A DNA stretch of 37,350 nt, from contig JAJFIP010000261.1 of assembly GCA_021774875.1 (NCBI GenBank), forward strand, positions 1 to 37,350, given 5' to 3'. The notes below the pieces were generated by a model. The model was given only the letters and a program-made list of their open reading frames with translations. It ran no database searches and had not been told where the DNA came from. Every line of letters begins with the position of its first letter. Positions within the stretch are counted from its first letter, which is position 1. This stretch comes from Emcibacter sp. Its GTDB lineage: Bacteria; Pseudomonadota; Alphaproteobacteria; Sphingomonadales; Emcibacteraceae. This document shows positions 15,398-24,601 of this stretch, in pieces. A program made the translations under genes and the position numbers.

Positions 15398-17340
15398 AAG
15401 ATACGCGAAATATGGGACGTAATATTGCATTATGGGCGATAATCATAATCCTGCTGTTGACCCTTTATTCCGCCCTGAATGGCGGAGAGCGTCAGAGCGC
15501 ACAGGCGGAAATTGATTTTTCCACTTTTCTTGATCGGGTGGAATCCGGTCAGGTCGTAAAAGTCACAATTCAGGGCAATGATATTGTTGGTGAATATGGG
15601 GCCGGGGCCAATGGTAATTTTCATACCCATGCGCCGGAATATCCGAACCTCGTTAACGACTTGCGGGCCAAAGGGGTGGTTATTACCTCTACTCCGGAAG
15701 AACAGGGCTCATTTCTGAATGTTTTCCTCGGCTGGTTGCCGATGATTGTTTTGATCGGGGTATGGATTTTCTTCATGCGCCAGATGCAGGGTGGTGGCAA
15801 TAAGGCCATGGGCTTTGGCAAGTCCAAGGCGAAATTGCTCAATGAATCACATGGCCGGGTCACTTTTGATGATGTGGCAGGTATTGATGAAGCCAAGGAA
15901 GAACTGGAAGAAATTGTTGAATTTTTGCAAGACCCGCAGAAATTTGAACGGCTCGGCGGCAAAATTCCAAAAGGTGCTTTGCTTGTCGGCCCACCCGGTA
16001 CTGGTAAAACCTTACTGGCCCGGGCGATTGCTGGCGAGGCTAACGTGCCTTTCTTCACTATTTCCGGCTCAGATTTTGTTGAAATGTTTGTCGGCGTAGG
16101 AGCCAGCCGGGTTCGTGACATGTTTGAACAGGCTAAAAGGAATGCGCCCTGCATTATCTTCATCGATGAGATTGATGCCGTTGGCCGGCATCGTGGTGCG
16201 GGCCTTGGCGGTGGCAATGATGAGCGGGAACAGACGCTCAATCAGCTGCTTGTTGAAATGGACGGGTTTGAATCAAATGAGGGCGTTATCTTAGTGGCGG
16301 CAACCAACCGCCCGGACGTGCTGGACCCTGCACTATTGCGCCCTGGTCGTTTTGACCGTCAGGTTGTGGTGCCGATGCCTGATATTATCGGGCGGGAGAA
16401 AATCCTCAAAGTTCATATTAAAAAGACTCCAAAACTGGCGGCAGACGTGGATGTTCGGGTTCTTGCAAGGGGCACCCCCGGTTTTTCCGGCGCTGATCTT
16501 GCCAATCTGATTAATGAAGGTGCTTTGCTTGCGGCCCGTAAAGGTAAGCGGGTCATCACTATGGATGACTTTGAAGAAGCTAAAGACAAAGTCATGATGG
16601 GGGCGGAACGCCGTTCCATGGTGATGACAGAAGAAGAAAAACGCATGACTGCTTTCCATGAAGCTGGCCACGCTTTGGTCGCGGCAAAATGCCCGGCATC
16701 AGACCCCATTCACAAGGCAACTATCATTCCGCGCGGTCGGGCACTGGGTATGGTGATGCGGTTGCCGGAAAAAGACAGCTATTCCTATGCCCGTGATAAA
16801 ATGCATGATGATCTTGCCGTGTCTATGGGTGGTCGCGTAGCAGAGGAAATATGTTTTGGCTATGATAAAGTGTCATCCGGTGCTTCTGGTGATATTGCCA
16901 GTGCCACCAGACTAGCTCGGGCTATGGTTACCAAATGGGGTATGAGTGACAAGCTCGGTATGTTGCAATATGGCGATAATCAGGAAGAAGTATTCCTTGG
17001 GCATTCAGTATCTCGCAGCCATGATATTTCAGATGAGACAGCAAAACTTATTGATCAGGAAGTTCGTGAAATTGTTGATGGAAGCTATGCCCGGGCCCAT
17101 AAAATATGTACCGATCATAGGGATTTACTGGATAAGCTCGGTAATGCGCTGTTGGAATATGAGACCCTGACTGGTGATGATATTGATAATATTATCGCGG
17201 GCAAGGAAATTCATAAAGACCTGTTCGGAGATGATAGTTCTGACGACACCCCGAATGCGGGGTCTGTTCCAAGTGCAGGCAGCAAGCCTGACGATGATAA
17301 GGGGGGGAGTTTCGGCTCTGACCCGGTTCCTGAAAATTAA
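15394..17340 (+). CDS. ftsH: ATP-dependent membrane zinc metalloprotease FtsH
   Basis: FtsH is an essential inner-membrane hexameric AAA+ protease degrading short-lived and damaged proteins, including LpxC and sigma-32 in E. coli. It has 648 residues from TTG 15394; ATG 15412 (MGRNIALW) is the alternative. TM1 is about residues 9-26 and TM2 about 110-128, with the small periplasmic domain between. Walker A is GPPGTGKT (199-206), Walker [12 protein letters not shown], and the second region of homology [12 protein letters not shown]. The zinc motif HEAGH is at 422-426, with the third ligand Asp in the later '[15 protein letters not shown]' region. The C-terminus is acidic and Gly/Ser-rich. No poor start codon is expected for such a protein, hence the upstream-ORF note. 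Confidence 0.97.
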   Translation: MKDTRNMGRNIALWAIIIILLLTLYSALNGGERQSAQAEIDFSTFLDRVESGQVVKVTIQGNDIVGEYGAGANGNFHTHAPEYPNLVNDLRAKGVVITSTPEEQGSFLNVFLGWLPMIVLIGVWIFFMRQMQGGGNKAMGFGKSKAKLLNESHGRVTFDDVAGIDEAKEELEEIVEFLQDPQKFERLGGKIPKGALLVGPPGTGKTLLARAIAGEANVPFFTISGSDFVEMFVGVGASRVRDMFEQAKRNAPCIIFIDEIDAVGRHRGAGLGGGNDEREQTLNQLLVEMDGFESNEGVILVAATNRPDVLDPALLRPGRFDRQVVVPMPDIIGREKILKVHIKKTPKLAADVDVRVLARGTPGFSGADLANLINEGALLAARKGKRVITMDDFEEAKDKVMMGAERRSMVMTEEEKRMTAFHEAGHALVAAKCPASDPIHKATIIPRGRALGMVMRLPEKDSYSYARDKMHDDLAVSMGGRVAEEICFGYDKVSSGASGDIASATRLARAMVTKWGMSDKLGMLQYGDNQEEVFLGHSVSRSHDISDETAKLIDQEVREIVDGSYARAHKICTDHRDLLDKLGNALLEYETLTGDDIDNIIAGKEIHKDLFGDDSSDDTPNAGSVPSAGSKPDDDKGGSFGSDPVPEN

Positions 17341-17363
17341 TCATTTTATGAGGTTACGACCTT

Positions 17364-18452
17364 ATGCACGGACCCGTCGACAATAAAATTTACGCGCAGC
17401 CTCTGGGAATACTCAGGGGCTGTGTTGCTTCTGATGCTGTAAAGGCGGGTCATGCCCGCTGGCTGGTCGGTGGCCCCTCTGCCTTCACCATGATCAAAAT
17501 TATATTCCGCGATGGTCGCACCCGACGGGCAGAAGAACTGGTCCCCATATTCAGGCTTGATAAATATATCAGGGAATTGACCTCTTTTCAGCAGGAAGAA
17601 ATATCAACCCAGCTCATTAATATAAGTGAGGTTCGTGCTCCAAGGGGCTCCCTGATGTGGCAGCGGCCACTGCTTCAGGGTATAGTCAATGTGACACCAG
17701 ACAGTTTTTCTGACGGCGGCCGTTACGCACAAACGGATGAGGCCATCGCCCATGCCCGAAAACTGGTTGAGGCAGGCGCTGATTTAATTGATATAGGCGG
17801 TGAATCTACCAGACCCGGCGCGGCCAAAGTTACCATTGAGCAGGAACTGGACCGGGTGATTCCGGTCATTGCGGGACTGTCAGATATTTCTGTCCCCATT
17901 TCCATTGATACCCGAAACCAGCAAGTGATGGCATGTGCCATGAAGGCCGGAGCCAGTATCATAAATGATGTCAGTGCCCTCGGCCATGATGATCGTGCGC
18001 CAGCCTATGCGGCGGAAGTAAATTGCCCGGTCATCCTCATGCATGCCCAGAATAATCCTGATAATATGCAGGATAACCCGCAGTATGATGATGTCGTGCT
18101 TGATGTTTATGATTATCTGGAAAAACGGCTGGAAATATGCCAGAATACAGGCATAGACCGTGAACGGCTGATCATTGATCCGGGCATTGGCTTTGGTAAG
18201 ACGGTTGAACATAATATAGCATTAATGACCAGTCTGTCTTTGTTTCATGGGCTGGGGGTACCTTTGCTTCTGGGTGTTTCCAGAAAGAGCTTCATCGGCC
18301 ATATTACGGCTGAGAAGAATACGGATGAACGGCTTGCCGGATCACTGGCTTTTGGACAAATGGGCTATGATCAGGGGGTTCAGATATTGCGGGTTCATGA
18401 TGTAAAAGAAAGCCGACAGGCACGGGATGCGTGGGTTGCATTGGGGAATTAA
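17364..18452 (+). CDS. folP: Dihydropteroate synthase (long alphaproteobacterial form)
   Basis: FolP joins p-aminobenzoate to dihydropterin pyrophosphate in folate synthesis and is the sulfonamide target. The TIM-barrel part begins near residue 104 with PLLQGIVNVTPDSFSDGGRY (loop 1). It continues with DLIDIGGESTRPGA (loop 2), PISIDTRNQQVM, IINDVSAL and DPGIGFGKTVEHNIALM, and ends with LLLGVSRKSFIG and GSLAFGQMGYDQGVQILRVHDV. The first ~95 residues are an extra domain (RGCVASDAVKAGHARWLVGG) seen in many alphaproteobacterial FolP proteins; its role is unclear to me. It follows ftsH by 23 bases and precedes glmM, a conserved order. Confidence 0.94.
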   Translation: MHGPVDNKIYAQPLGILRGCVASDAVKAGHARWLVGGPSAFTMIKIIFRDGRTRRAEELVPIFRLDKYIRELTSFQQEEISTQLINISEVRAPRGSLMWQRPLLQGIVNVTPDSFSDGGRYAQTDEAIAHARKLVEAGADLIDIGGESTRPGAAKVTIEQELDRVIPVIAGLSDISVPISIDTRNQQVMACAMKAGASIINDVSALGHDDRAPAYAAEVNCPVILMHAQNNPDNMQDNPQYDDVVLDVYDYLEKRLEICQNTGIDRERLIIDPGIGFGKTVEHNIALMTSLSLFHGLGVPLLLGVSRKSFIGHITAEKNTDERLAGSLAFGQMGYDQGVQILRVHDVKESRQARDAWVALGN

Positions 18453-18566
18453 CATTGTTGCCTCACAACAAACATAATTCGCGTGTTTTATTGTCTCTGT
18501 TCAGCATGTATTAACATCTGGATGATAATGATTAAATAATTGATATAAAAATAAAAAGCAAAAACC

Positions 18567-19916
18567 ATGACACGGAAATATTTTGGTACGGACGGTATTC
18601 GAGGCACAGCGAACGAGGGGAATATGACTGCAGAAGTTGCCATGCGCGTGGGCATGGCGGCGGCAAAGCATTTTATCCGGGGTGATCACACCCACAGAGT
18701 TGTCATCGGAAAAGATACCCGACTTTCAGGCTATATGCTGGAACCTGCACTGGCGTCCGGCTTTATTTCCATGGGCATGGATGTGATTATGGTTGGGCCC
18801 ATGCCAACACCGGCGGTGGCCATGCTGACCCATTCACTTCGCGCAGATCTCGGGGTAATGATTACCGCATCACATAATCCCTTTTGTGATAATGGTTTGA
18901 AATTATTTGGCCCTGATGGTTATAAATTATCCGATGCCATTGAAATGGAAATTGAACGGCGCATGGATAATGGTTATGCCGATAATCTGGTGCCGTCTGC
19001 CAAGCTGGGCCGGGCACAGCGGTTGAAAAATGCCGTGGGTCGTTATATGGAATTTGCCAAGAATACTTTTCCAAAACATCAACGGCTGGATGGCTTGAAA
19101 ATTGTTGTCGACTGTGCCAATGGTGCGGCTTACAGATCTGCTCCAGAAGTTTTATGGGAATTGGGGGCTGAAGTTATACCAATAGGCGTTAATCCGAATG
19201 GTACTAATATTAATGATAATTGTGGTTCCACCTTTCCGGAGCTGATTTGTGATAATGTGGTGCTTCATAACGCCGACATTGGCATTGCACTGGACGGTGA
19301 TGCGGACCGCCTGATTATCTGTGATGAAAAGGGCCGGATCATTGATGGTGATCAGCTTATGGCGACCGTCGCAACTAACATGAAACAGACAGGGAAACTG
19401 AGCGGTAATGCTGTGGTGACCACGATTATGTCTAATCTCGGCCTTGAAAAATATCTGGAATCCATCGGGCTTGATCTGATCCGTACTCAGGTAGGTGACC
19501 GCTATGTGGTGGAAGCCATGCGCGAGCAGAACCTGAATTTGGGCGGTGAGCAGTCAGGCCATATTGTGATGAGTGATTTTGCCACAACCGGAGACGGCCT
19601 GATTGCGGCATTGCAGATATTATCAGTTCAGGTTTCGACCGGAAAAAAGGTCAGTGAAATTTGCAATCTGTTTACCGCCTATCCTCAATTGCTGAAAAAT
19701 GTCCGTTACGAACCTGACTCGGACCCTTTGACTCAGGCCAGCGTTAAAGCGGCTATTGTCGAGGGTGAAAACCGGCTGAACGGCTGTGGCCGTGTGGTAA
19801 TCCGCAAATCCGGAACCGAGCCCTTGATCAGAGTGATGGCAGAAGGCCAGGATGACAAGTTGATTACCGCTGTGGTGGATGATATTGTCAGTTCAGTCGA
19901 ACAATTGTCAACCTAG
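18567..19916 (+). CDS. glmM: Phosphoglucosamine mutase GlmM
   Basis: GlmM interconverts glucosamine-6-phosphate and glucosamine-1-phosphate on the route to UDP-GlcNAc for peptidoglycan and lipopolysaccharide. The 449-residue protein starts [14 protein letters not shown]. The catalytic phosphoserine is in [12 protein letters not shown] (Ser at about 102). The metal loop is LDGDADRLI at about residues 243-251, the sugar loop is [10 protein letters not shown], and the phosphate-binding loop is [15 protein letters not shown]. All four motifs are intact. A 114-base AT-rich gap separates it from folP and may hold a promoter. Confidence 0.98.
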   Translation: MTRKYFGTDGIRGTANEGNMTAEVAMRVGMAAAKHFIRGDHTHRVVIGKDTRLSGYMLEPALASGFISMGMDVIMVGPMPTPAVAMLTHSLRADLGVMITASHNPFCDNGLKLFGPDGYKLSDAIEMEIERRMDNGYADNLVPSAKLGRAQRLKNAVGRYMEFAKNTFPKHQRLDGLKIVVDCANGAAYRSAPEVLWELGAEVIPIGVNPNGTNINDNCGSTFPELICDNVVLHNADIGIALDGDADRLIICDEKGRIIDGDQLMATVATNMKQTGKLSGNAVVTTIMSNLGLEKYLESIGLDLIRTQVGDRYVVEAMREQNLNLGGEQSGHIVMSDFATTGDGLIAALQILSVQVSTGKKVSEICNLFTAYPQLLKNVRYEPDSDPLTQASVKAAIVEGENRLNGCGRVVIRKSGTEPLIRVMAEGQDDKLITAVVDDIVSSVEQLST

Positions 19917-19931
19917 GCCATAAATTCACAT

Positions 19932-20723
19932 ATGAATGGAAAAATTTTTACCATCGCCGGGTCTGATCCCAGCGGGGGTGCTGGCATTCAGGCCGACATC
20001 AAGACCATATCTGCTCTGGGCGCATATGCTATGGCGGCGATAACAGCCCTTACTGTTCAGAATGCTCAGAAAGTGTATGACGTACATCCTGTGGCCGCAG
20101 ATATTGTGGCGGCACAGGTGACAGCGGTGCTAAAGGATATTAGGCCCGATGCCATAAAGCTAGGAATGTTGGGATCGGCAGAAATAGTGAGTAGCCTCGG
20201 GCAGATATTGGCTGACCATAGTGATCTTGCCCTGATTGTTGATCCGGTCATTCTGGCCACCAGTGGTCACAGGCTATTGGAGAAAAACGGCATCGAGATC
20301 CTGATTGCGGATATTTTTCCTTTGACTGATCTGTTGACCCCTAATCTGGCAGAAGCGGCATTGCTTGCGGGAATGGACGACATTCATTCCATTGATGATA
20401 TGAAGCGGGCTGGACAGAAATTACGCGCGATGGGCGCTCAGGCTGTTCTGATCAAGGGTGGTCATCTGTCAGGCGATATTCTGACCGATGTGTTGATTAC
20501 TGAGGATGATGACTATGAATTTTCAAGCCCCTTGATTTCCACAAGCAATACCCATGGAACCGGCTGCACTCTGGCCTCTGCTATAGCAACCGGGATTGGG
20601 CAGGGAATGGGCTTATGTGATGCGGTAGGCCGAGCCCATAAATACGTCCATAAAGCCATTTTGCAAGCCCCCGGTTTTGGTCAGGGCACGGGACCACTCA
20701 ATCATTTGGTAGGCCTTGATTAA
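19932..20723 (+). CDS. thiD: Hydroxymethylpyrimidine/phosphomethylpyrimidine kinase
   Basis: ThiD phosphorylates HMP and HMP-phosphate in thiamine pyrophosphate synthesis. The 263-residue ribokinase-fold protein begins with FTIAGSDPSGGAGIQADIKT, which binds the pyrimidine, then YAMAAITALTVQNAQ. IKLGMLGSAEIV and LIVDPVILATSGHRLL follow. The C-terminal anion-hole signature is TSNTHGTGCTLASAIATGI. It lies 15 bases after glmM and is likely cotranscribed. No TPP riboswitch is visible, so this copy is probably not thiamine-regulated through RNA. Confidence 0.95.
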   Translation: MNGKIFTIAGSDPSGGAGIQADIKTISALGAYAMAAITALTVQNAQKVYDVHPVAADIVAAQVTAVLKDIRPDAIKLGMLGSAEIVSSLGQILADHSDLALIVDPVILATSGHRLLEKNGIEILIADIFPLTDLLTPNLAEAALLAGMDDIHSIDDMKRAGQKLRAMGAQAVLIKGGHLSGDILTDVLITEDDDYEFSSPLISTSNTHGTGCTLASAIATGIGQGMGLCDAVGRAHKYVHKAILQAPGFGQGTGPLNHLVGLD

Positions 20724-20790
20724 TATGGGTTTTGGCGATAACATGGCCAACTATTTTATCAAATTATAATAAGATCCGGGATATAACATA

Positions 20791-23145
20791 ATGAAAAAAT
20801 ATTTTCTGATTGGGGTAATTGCATTTTTTACTTCGTTTTTTACGACTTCTGTAAACGCGCAAACCGTTGAACAACTGAATGATAAATTTCGTCAGTTAAG
20901 TGACGAAGTTCTGCCAACCCCTAATGTTTACCGCACCGCATCCGGCGCCCCGGGCCATAAATACTGGCAGCAACAAGCCGACTATGTCATTGATGTGACA
21001 CTGGATGATGAAAAACAACGCATCATCGGTGCGGCAAAGATTAAATATCACAATAATTCCCCGGATACCCTGCGTTATCTGTGGATACAGCTTGACCAGA
21101 ATCGTTTTGCCCATGAGTCAGGACAGCGCAAAACAAATTTCGCCGATGGCAAATCAAAAACGGGTTATGCTGTTCTACGTCAGAAGATGTATGAAAAAAC
21201 CTATGATGGCGGTTATAAAATATCTGCGGTGACCGACAGCGGCGGGGCTGACCTAAAATATATTATTAATGATACCATGATGCGTATTGACCTGCCGTCG
21301 CCTTTGCGCCCCGGTCAAAAGCTGAATTTTGCCATTGATTGGTCTTATAATATTCTGGATGCAAAAATCATCCGTGCCCGTGGCGGCAAAGAATATTTCA
21401 AGGATGATGACAATTATATTTATGAAATAGCCCAGTGGTTTCCCCGCATGGCGGCCTATTCCGATTATGATGGCTGGACCAATAAACAGTTTCTGGGTAA
21501 CGGCGAATTCACCCTTGAATTTGGTGATTATGATGTCTCGATCACCGTACCTGCGGATCATATTGTCTCCGCCACCGGTGTGCTGCAAAATCCCAAAGAT
21601 GTCTTGACCACAGTACAGCGCGATCGCCTTAAGGAAGCCAGGATCGCGAAAACGCCGGTGATGATTGTCACCACCGAAGAAGCGGACGCGAAACTGAAAC
21701 ATCGGGCTAAAACCACCAGCACTTGGCGTTTTACTGCCTCTAATGTCCGTGATTTTGCCTTTGCCTCTTCGCGCAAGTTTCTGTGGGATGCCCAGGGCTA
21801 TTATCAGCCGGAAAATGGCAAGACCGTGATGGCCATGTCCTTTTTCCCCGAAGAAGGCAACCCGATCTGGGAAAAATATTCGACCCAGGCGATCATTCAT
21901 ACACTGGAAGTTTATAATAGATATTCCCTTGTCTACCCCTATCCCGTGGCTCAGTCCATTAATGGCCCGGTGGGTGGCATGGAATACCCCATGATCTGCT
22001 TCAATGGCCCGCGCCCGACCAAAGATAAGAAAACCGGCAAGAAAACCTATAGCCGCCGGACAAAATATGGCCTGATTTCAGTTATTATCCACGAAGTAGG
22101 CCATAATTATTTCCCCATGATCGTTAACTCCGATGAAAGACAATGGACGTGGATGGATGAGGGACTGAATACATTCCTGCAAAATCTGGCTGAAGAAGAA
22201 TGGGAAAAAGATTACCCAACGCGCCGTGCGGAGCCCTATCAGATTGTGAATTATATGAAAAGCACCAAGCAGGTGCCAATCATGACCAACAGCGAATCTA
22301 TTCTGCAATTTGGCAATAATGCTTATGGTAAGCCAGCCATCGCACTTAGAATATTGCGGGAATCTGTCATGGGTCGGGAATTATTTGATTTTGCCTTCCG
22401 GGAATATTCAAGACGCTGGAAATTCAAACGCCCGACACCGACTGACCTGTTCCGCACCATGGAGGATGCCAGCGGGGTTGATCTGGACTGGTTCTGGCGT
22501 GGCTGGTTTTATACCACCGATAATGTTGATATTTCGCTGGACAATGTGCGCCTGTTTAATGTCAACACAAAAGACCCTGAGGTCGAAGAGCCTTTTAAAC
22601 GAGACAAATCAAAGGAAAGAGGCTTGACGCCAGACCGTGAGGCAGACAAAGACCTGCAAAAAAGAACCGACCGTTTTCCTGAACTTCTCGATTTCTATAA
22701 CGAGAATGATCGATATAGCGTCACCAATAAACAGCGTAATAAATATAATAGTCTGGTCAAAGGTCTGAAGGACTGGCAGAAAAAACTGCTCACCGAGAAA
22801 TCCAACATTTACCTGATGGATTTTAGCAACAAGGGCGGGCTGGTGATGCCCATATTCCTTGAAGTGACGTATGAGGATGACAGCACCGAAGAAATACGTC
22901 TGAATGCGGAAATCTGGCGCAAGAATTCGCATAAAGTCACCCGTATGCTGATCACGGATAAGACGGTCAAATCTGTGACCGTTGACCCGCACTGGGAAAC
23001 AGCAGACATCAATATGGCTAATAATCATTTTCCCCGCCGTATAGAGAAATCCCGTATTGAGCTGATCAAGCGCAAAAAGTCCCGCGATATGATGAAGGAA
23101 TTTGAAACCAAGCTGAAAAGCGATGACGACAAGAAGAAGGATTAA
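20791..23145 (+). CDS. Secreted M1-family zinc aminopeptidase
   Basis: The precursor has 784 residues with a signal peptide (KKYFLIGVIAFFTSFFTTSVNAQ). The M1 zinc site is complete: HEVGH at 434-438 and the third ligand Glu457 in DEGLN, giving HExxH-x18-E. The amino-terminus-binding motif reads GGMEYP instead of the classical GAMEN; this variant is familiar among bacterial secreted M1 enzymes. An N-terminal beta-sandwich domain precedes (YVIDVTLDDEKQRIIGAAKIKYHNNS), and the C-terminal ~250 residues are highly charged and end in a Lys/Asp tail (KSDDDKKKD). Expected activity is periplasmic or outer-membrane peptide trimming; substrate unknown. It is followed 11 bases later by a DUF6702-like gene. 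Confidence 0.92.
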   Translation: MKKYFLIGVIAFFTSFFTTSVNAQTVEQLNDKFRQLSDEVLPTPNVYRTASGAPGHKYWQQQADYVIDVTLDDEKQRIIGAAKIKYHNNSPDTLRYLWIQLDQNRFAHESGQRKTNFADGKSKTGYAVLRQKMYEKTYDGGYKISAVTDSGGADLKYIINDTMMRIDLPSPLRPGQKLNFAIDWSYNILDAKIIRARGGKEYFKDDDNYIYEIAQWFPRMAAYSDYDGWTNKQFLGNGEFTLEFGDYDVSITVPADHIVSATGVLQNPKDVLTTVQRDRLKEARIAKTPVMIVTTEEADAKLKHRAKTTSTWRFTASNVRDFAFASSRKFLWDAQGYYQPENGKTVMAMSFFPEEGNPIWEKYSTQAIIHTLEVYNRYSLVYPYPVAQSINGPVGGMEYPMICFNGPRPTKDKKTGKKTYSRRTKYGLISVIIHEVGHNYFPMIVNSDERQWTWMDEGLNTFLQNLAEEEWEKDYPTRRAEPYQIVNYMKSTKQVPIMTNSESILQFGNNAYGKPAIALRILRESVMGRELFDFAFREYSRRWKFKRPTPTDLFRTMEDASGVDLDWFWRGWFYTTDNVDISLDNVRLFNVNTKDPEVEEPFKRDKSKERGLTPDREADKDLQKRTDRFPELLDFYNENDRYSVTNKQRNKYNSLVKGLKDWQKKLLTEKSNIYLMDFSNKGGLVMPIFLEVTYEDDSTEEIRLNAEIWRKNSHKVTRMLITDKTVKSVTVDPHWETADINMANNHFPRRIEKSRIELIKRKKSRDMMKEFETKLKSDDDKKKD

Positions 23146-23156
23146 TAATTCTAGAA

Positions 23157-23660
23157 ATGAGATTTTTTCTTAAATCTTTAACAGTTGTCGTAATATGTGT
23201 GATGTGCGTGGTTCAGGTGAGCCGCGCCCATCGTTTTTATGCTGCATTCACCCAGATTGATCTGCGGGATAAGACCAAGACTATTGAAATCACTCACCGC
23301 CTTGTCACCCATGATGTGGAGGACTTGTTGCGCTCAAAACTGGGCAATGCTTCAAGTTTGACTGACGCGGAAATCGAGCCAATTTTGAGAGATTCTATCG
23401 AGGACAGCTTTGCCCTGTTTGACGGGCAGGGCAAACTCCTTATCCTGACATGGATTGCCATGGAATATGAAACCGACACAGTCCATGTCTATCAGGAAGC
23501 CCCCCTGCCCGATGAGCCGTCCGAGCTGACCATCATCAACCGCCTGTTCATGGAATTGTTTGATGATCAGAAAAATACAGTTAATGTAGAGTGGAACGAA
23601 AATATCCGCACTAATATCTTTGTCAAGGGCGATGAGCAGCAGAAAGTTAGTTTTAAATGA
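23157..23660 (+). CDS. Exported DUF6702-like protein
   Basis: The product has 167 residues with a signal peptide (FFLKSLTVVVICVMCVVQVSRAH). The mature part starts HRFYAAFTQIDLRDKTKTIEITHRLVTHDVEDLL, which resembles the DUF6702 pattern 'HpfyvSvteie.n.ktktlEit.rif..Dle'. The family has no assigned function. Its partners are often M1 peptidases, as here, where the spacing is 11 bases. A role as periplasmic accessory or folding partner of the peptidase is a guess. The His right after the predicted signal cleavage site might bind metal, as it would form an N-terminal 'H' in the mature chain. Confidence 0.75.
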   Translation: MRFFLKSLTVVVICVMCVVQVSRAHRFYAAFTQIDLRDKTKTIEITHRLVTHDVEDLLRSKLGNASSLTDAEIEPILRDSIEDSFALFDGQGKLLILTWIAMEYETDTVHVYQEAPLPDEPSELTIINRLFMELFDDQKNTVNVEWNENIRTNIFVKGDEQQKVSFK

Positions 23661-23744
23661 CTTGTATGTCCTAGAACACCCAATGCAGACATTGGAGTGA
23701 ATAGAAAATATTAAATATTAGAACACAAATTATAGTGATATAAA

Positions 23745-24554
23745 GTGGATTCCATAATGGATTATATAGGATCAATCAACTCTGGTTTACTTGGTGGTAT
23801 GTTGGCGGTTCCAGCAACGATATTGGTTGCCTATAGCTGCAAATTACCCCACCCCAAGCTTACTGATTTGAATGAAAAAATTCAAAAAAAGAGGTGGGAT
23901 AACTGGGGAGTTAAATTTGGTTTTCTATGGACGATTTCCTTTTTTGGTTTGTTCTTTTCTTTGATGTTTGGCTTGATTGGGGTTCATGTTTGGCTGATAG
24001 ATCCCCTATTGAATAGAACTAGTTTGACCTTTCTTTGGGTTGCACATCCGGTATCAGTCTTTCCAATGCTAGGAATTTCTATCTATTTCAGCATGAACTT
24101 ATGTCGCAAGAGGGGGATGAAATATGGGGGTATGGCGTATCGAAGGTATGCTTTATTTAAGGCTCTTCAATATAAAATAGATCCAATCAAGATGCAGAAA
24201 AGATTGTTACGTCCTCTTCAAATACTATCTATCATTGGTTTGATAATGGCATCTTTGGTACATGTTAGCATTGAGGGGAGCAACTTTTCTCATTTACCCT
24301 ATCTGGAACTTGAGAAAACCACTTTTGATCTGAGTCATGCTACAGAAGTTACGATTTATTCAAATTCAATTGCACCAAATGGTGACGTTGTGAATAATTC
24401 CGACATTGTTATTAAATTCGAGAATGGGCAAATTTTTAACTCACATAATACACAGCTTTATTTTGCTGCTCCGCGCATGTTGAAACTGGCAAAACTCGTT
24501 GAAAAATACTCGAAAATTAAGTTGAAAATTTCCAATATGGTGAACCCTTATTAA
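23745..24554 (+). CDS. Multi-pass membrane protein of unknown function
   Basis: I do not recognise this 269-residue protein. Start is GTG 23745 or ATG 23757. Hydrophobic segments lie at about residues 14-32 (GLLGGMLAVPATILVAYSC), 58-85 (FGFLWTISFFGLFFSLMFGL), 93-119 (LTFLWVAHPVSVFPMLGISI) and 154-175 (LRPLQILSIIGLIMASLVHV). The last ~90 residues form a soluble domain (HATEVTIYSNSIAPNGDVVN), probably periplasmic. Codon use is visibly richer in AT than neighbours, suggesting recent acquisition. It stands alone between the M1/DUF6702 pair and the convergent map gene. Confidence 0.7.
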   Translation: MDSIMDYIGSINSGLLGGMLAVPATILVAYSCKLPHPKLTDLNEKIQKKRWDNWGVKFGFLWTISFFGLFFSLMFGLIGVHVWLIDPLLNRTSLTFLWVAHPVSVFPMLGISIYFSMNLCRKRGMKYGGMAYRRYALFKALQYKIDPIKMQKRLLRPLQILSIIGLIMASLVHVSIEGSNFSHLPYLELEKTTFDLSHATEVTIYSNSIAPNGDVVNNSDIVIKFENGQIFNSHNTQLYFAAPRMLKLAKLVEKYSKIKLKISNMVNPY

Positions 24555-24601
24555 TAAATCTGGTTAATATGAGTAGGTACTTTTCTGGCAGAAACGGACT
24601 G

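Noticed and set aside
15621-16241. 206-aa minus-strand ORF antisense to ftsH
   Set aside because: Ser/Pro-rich shadow translation; ftsH is unambiguous here.
21253-21900. 215-aa minus-strand ORF antisense to the M1 peptidase
   Set aside because: Low-information Gly/Phe/His/Arg-rich shadow frame.
23680-23695. Hairpin CCAATG-CAGA-CATTGG after the DUF6702 gene as terminator
   Set aside because: Only six pairs and no T run; could be chance.
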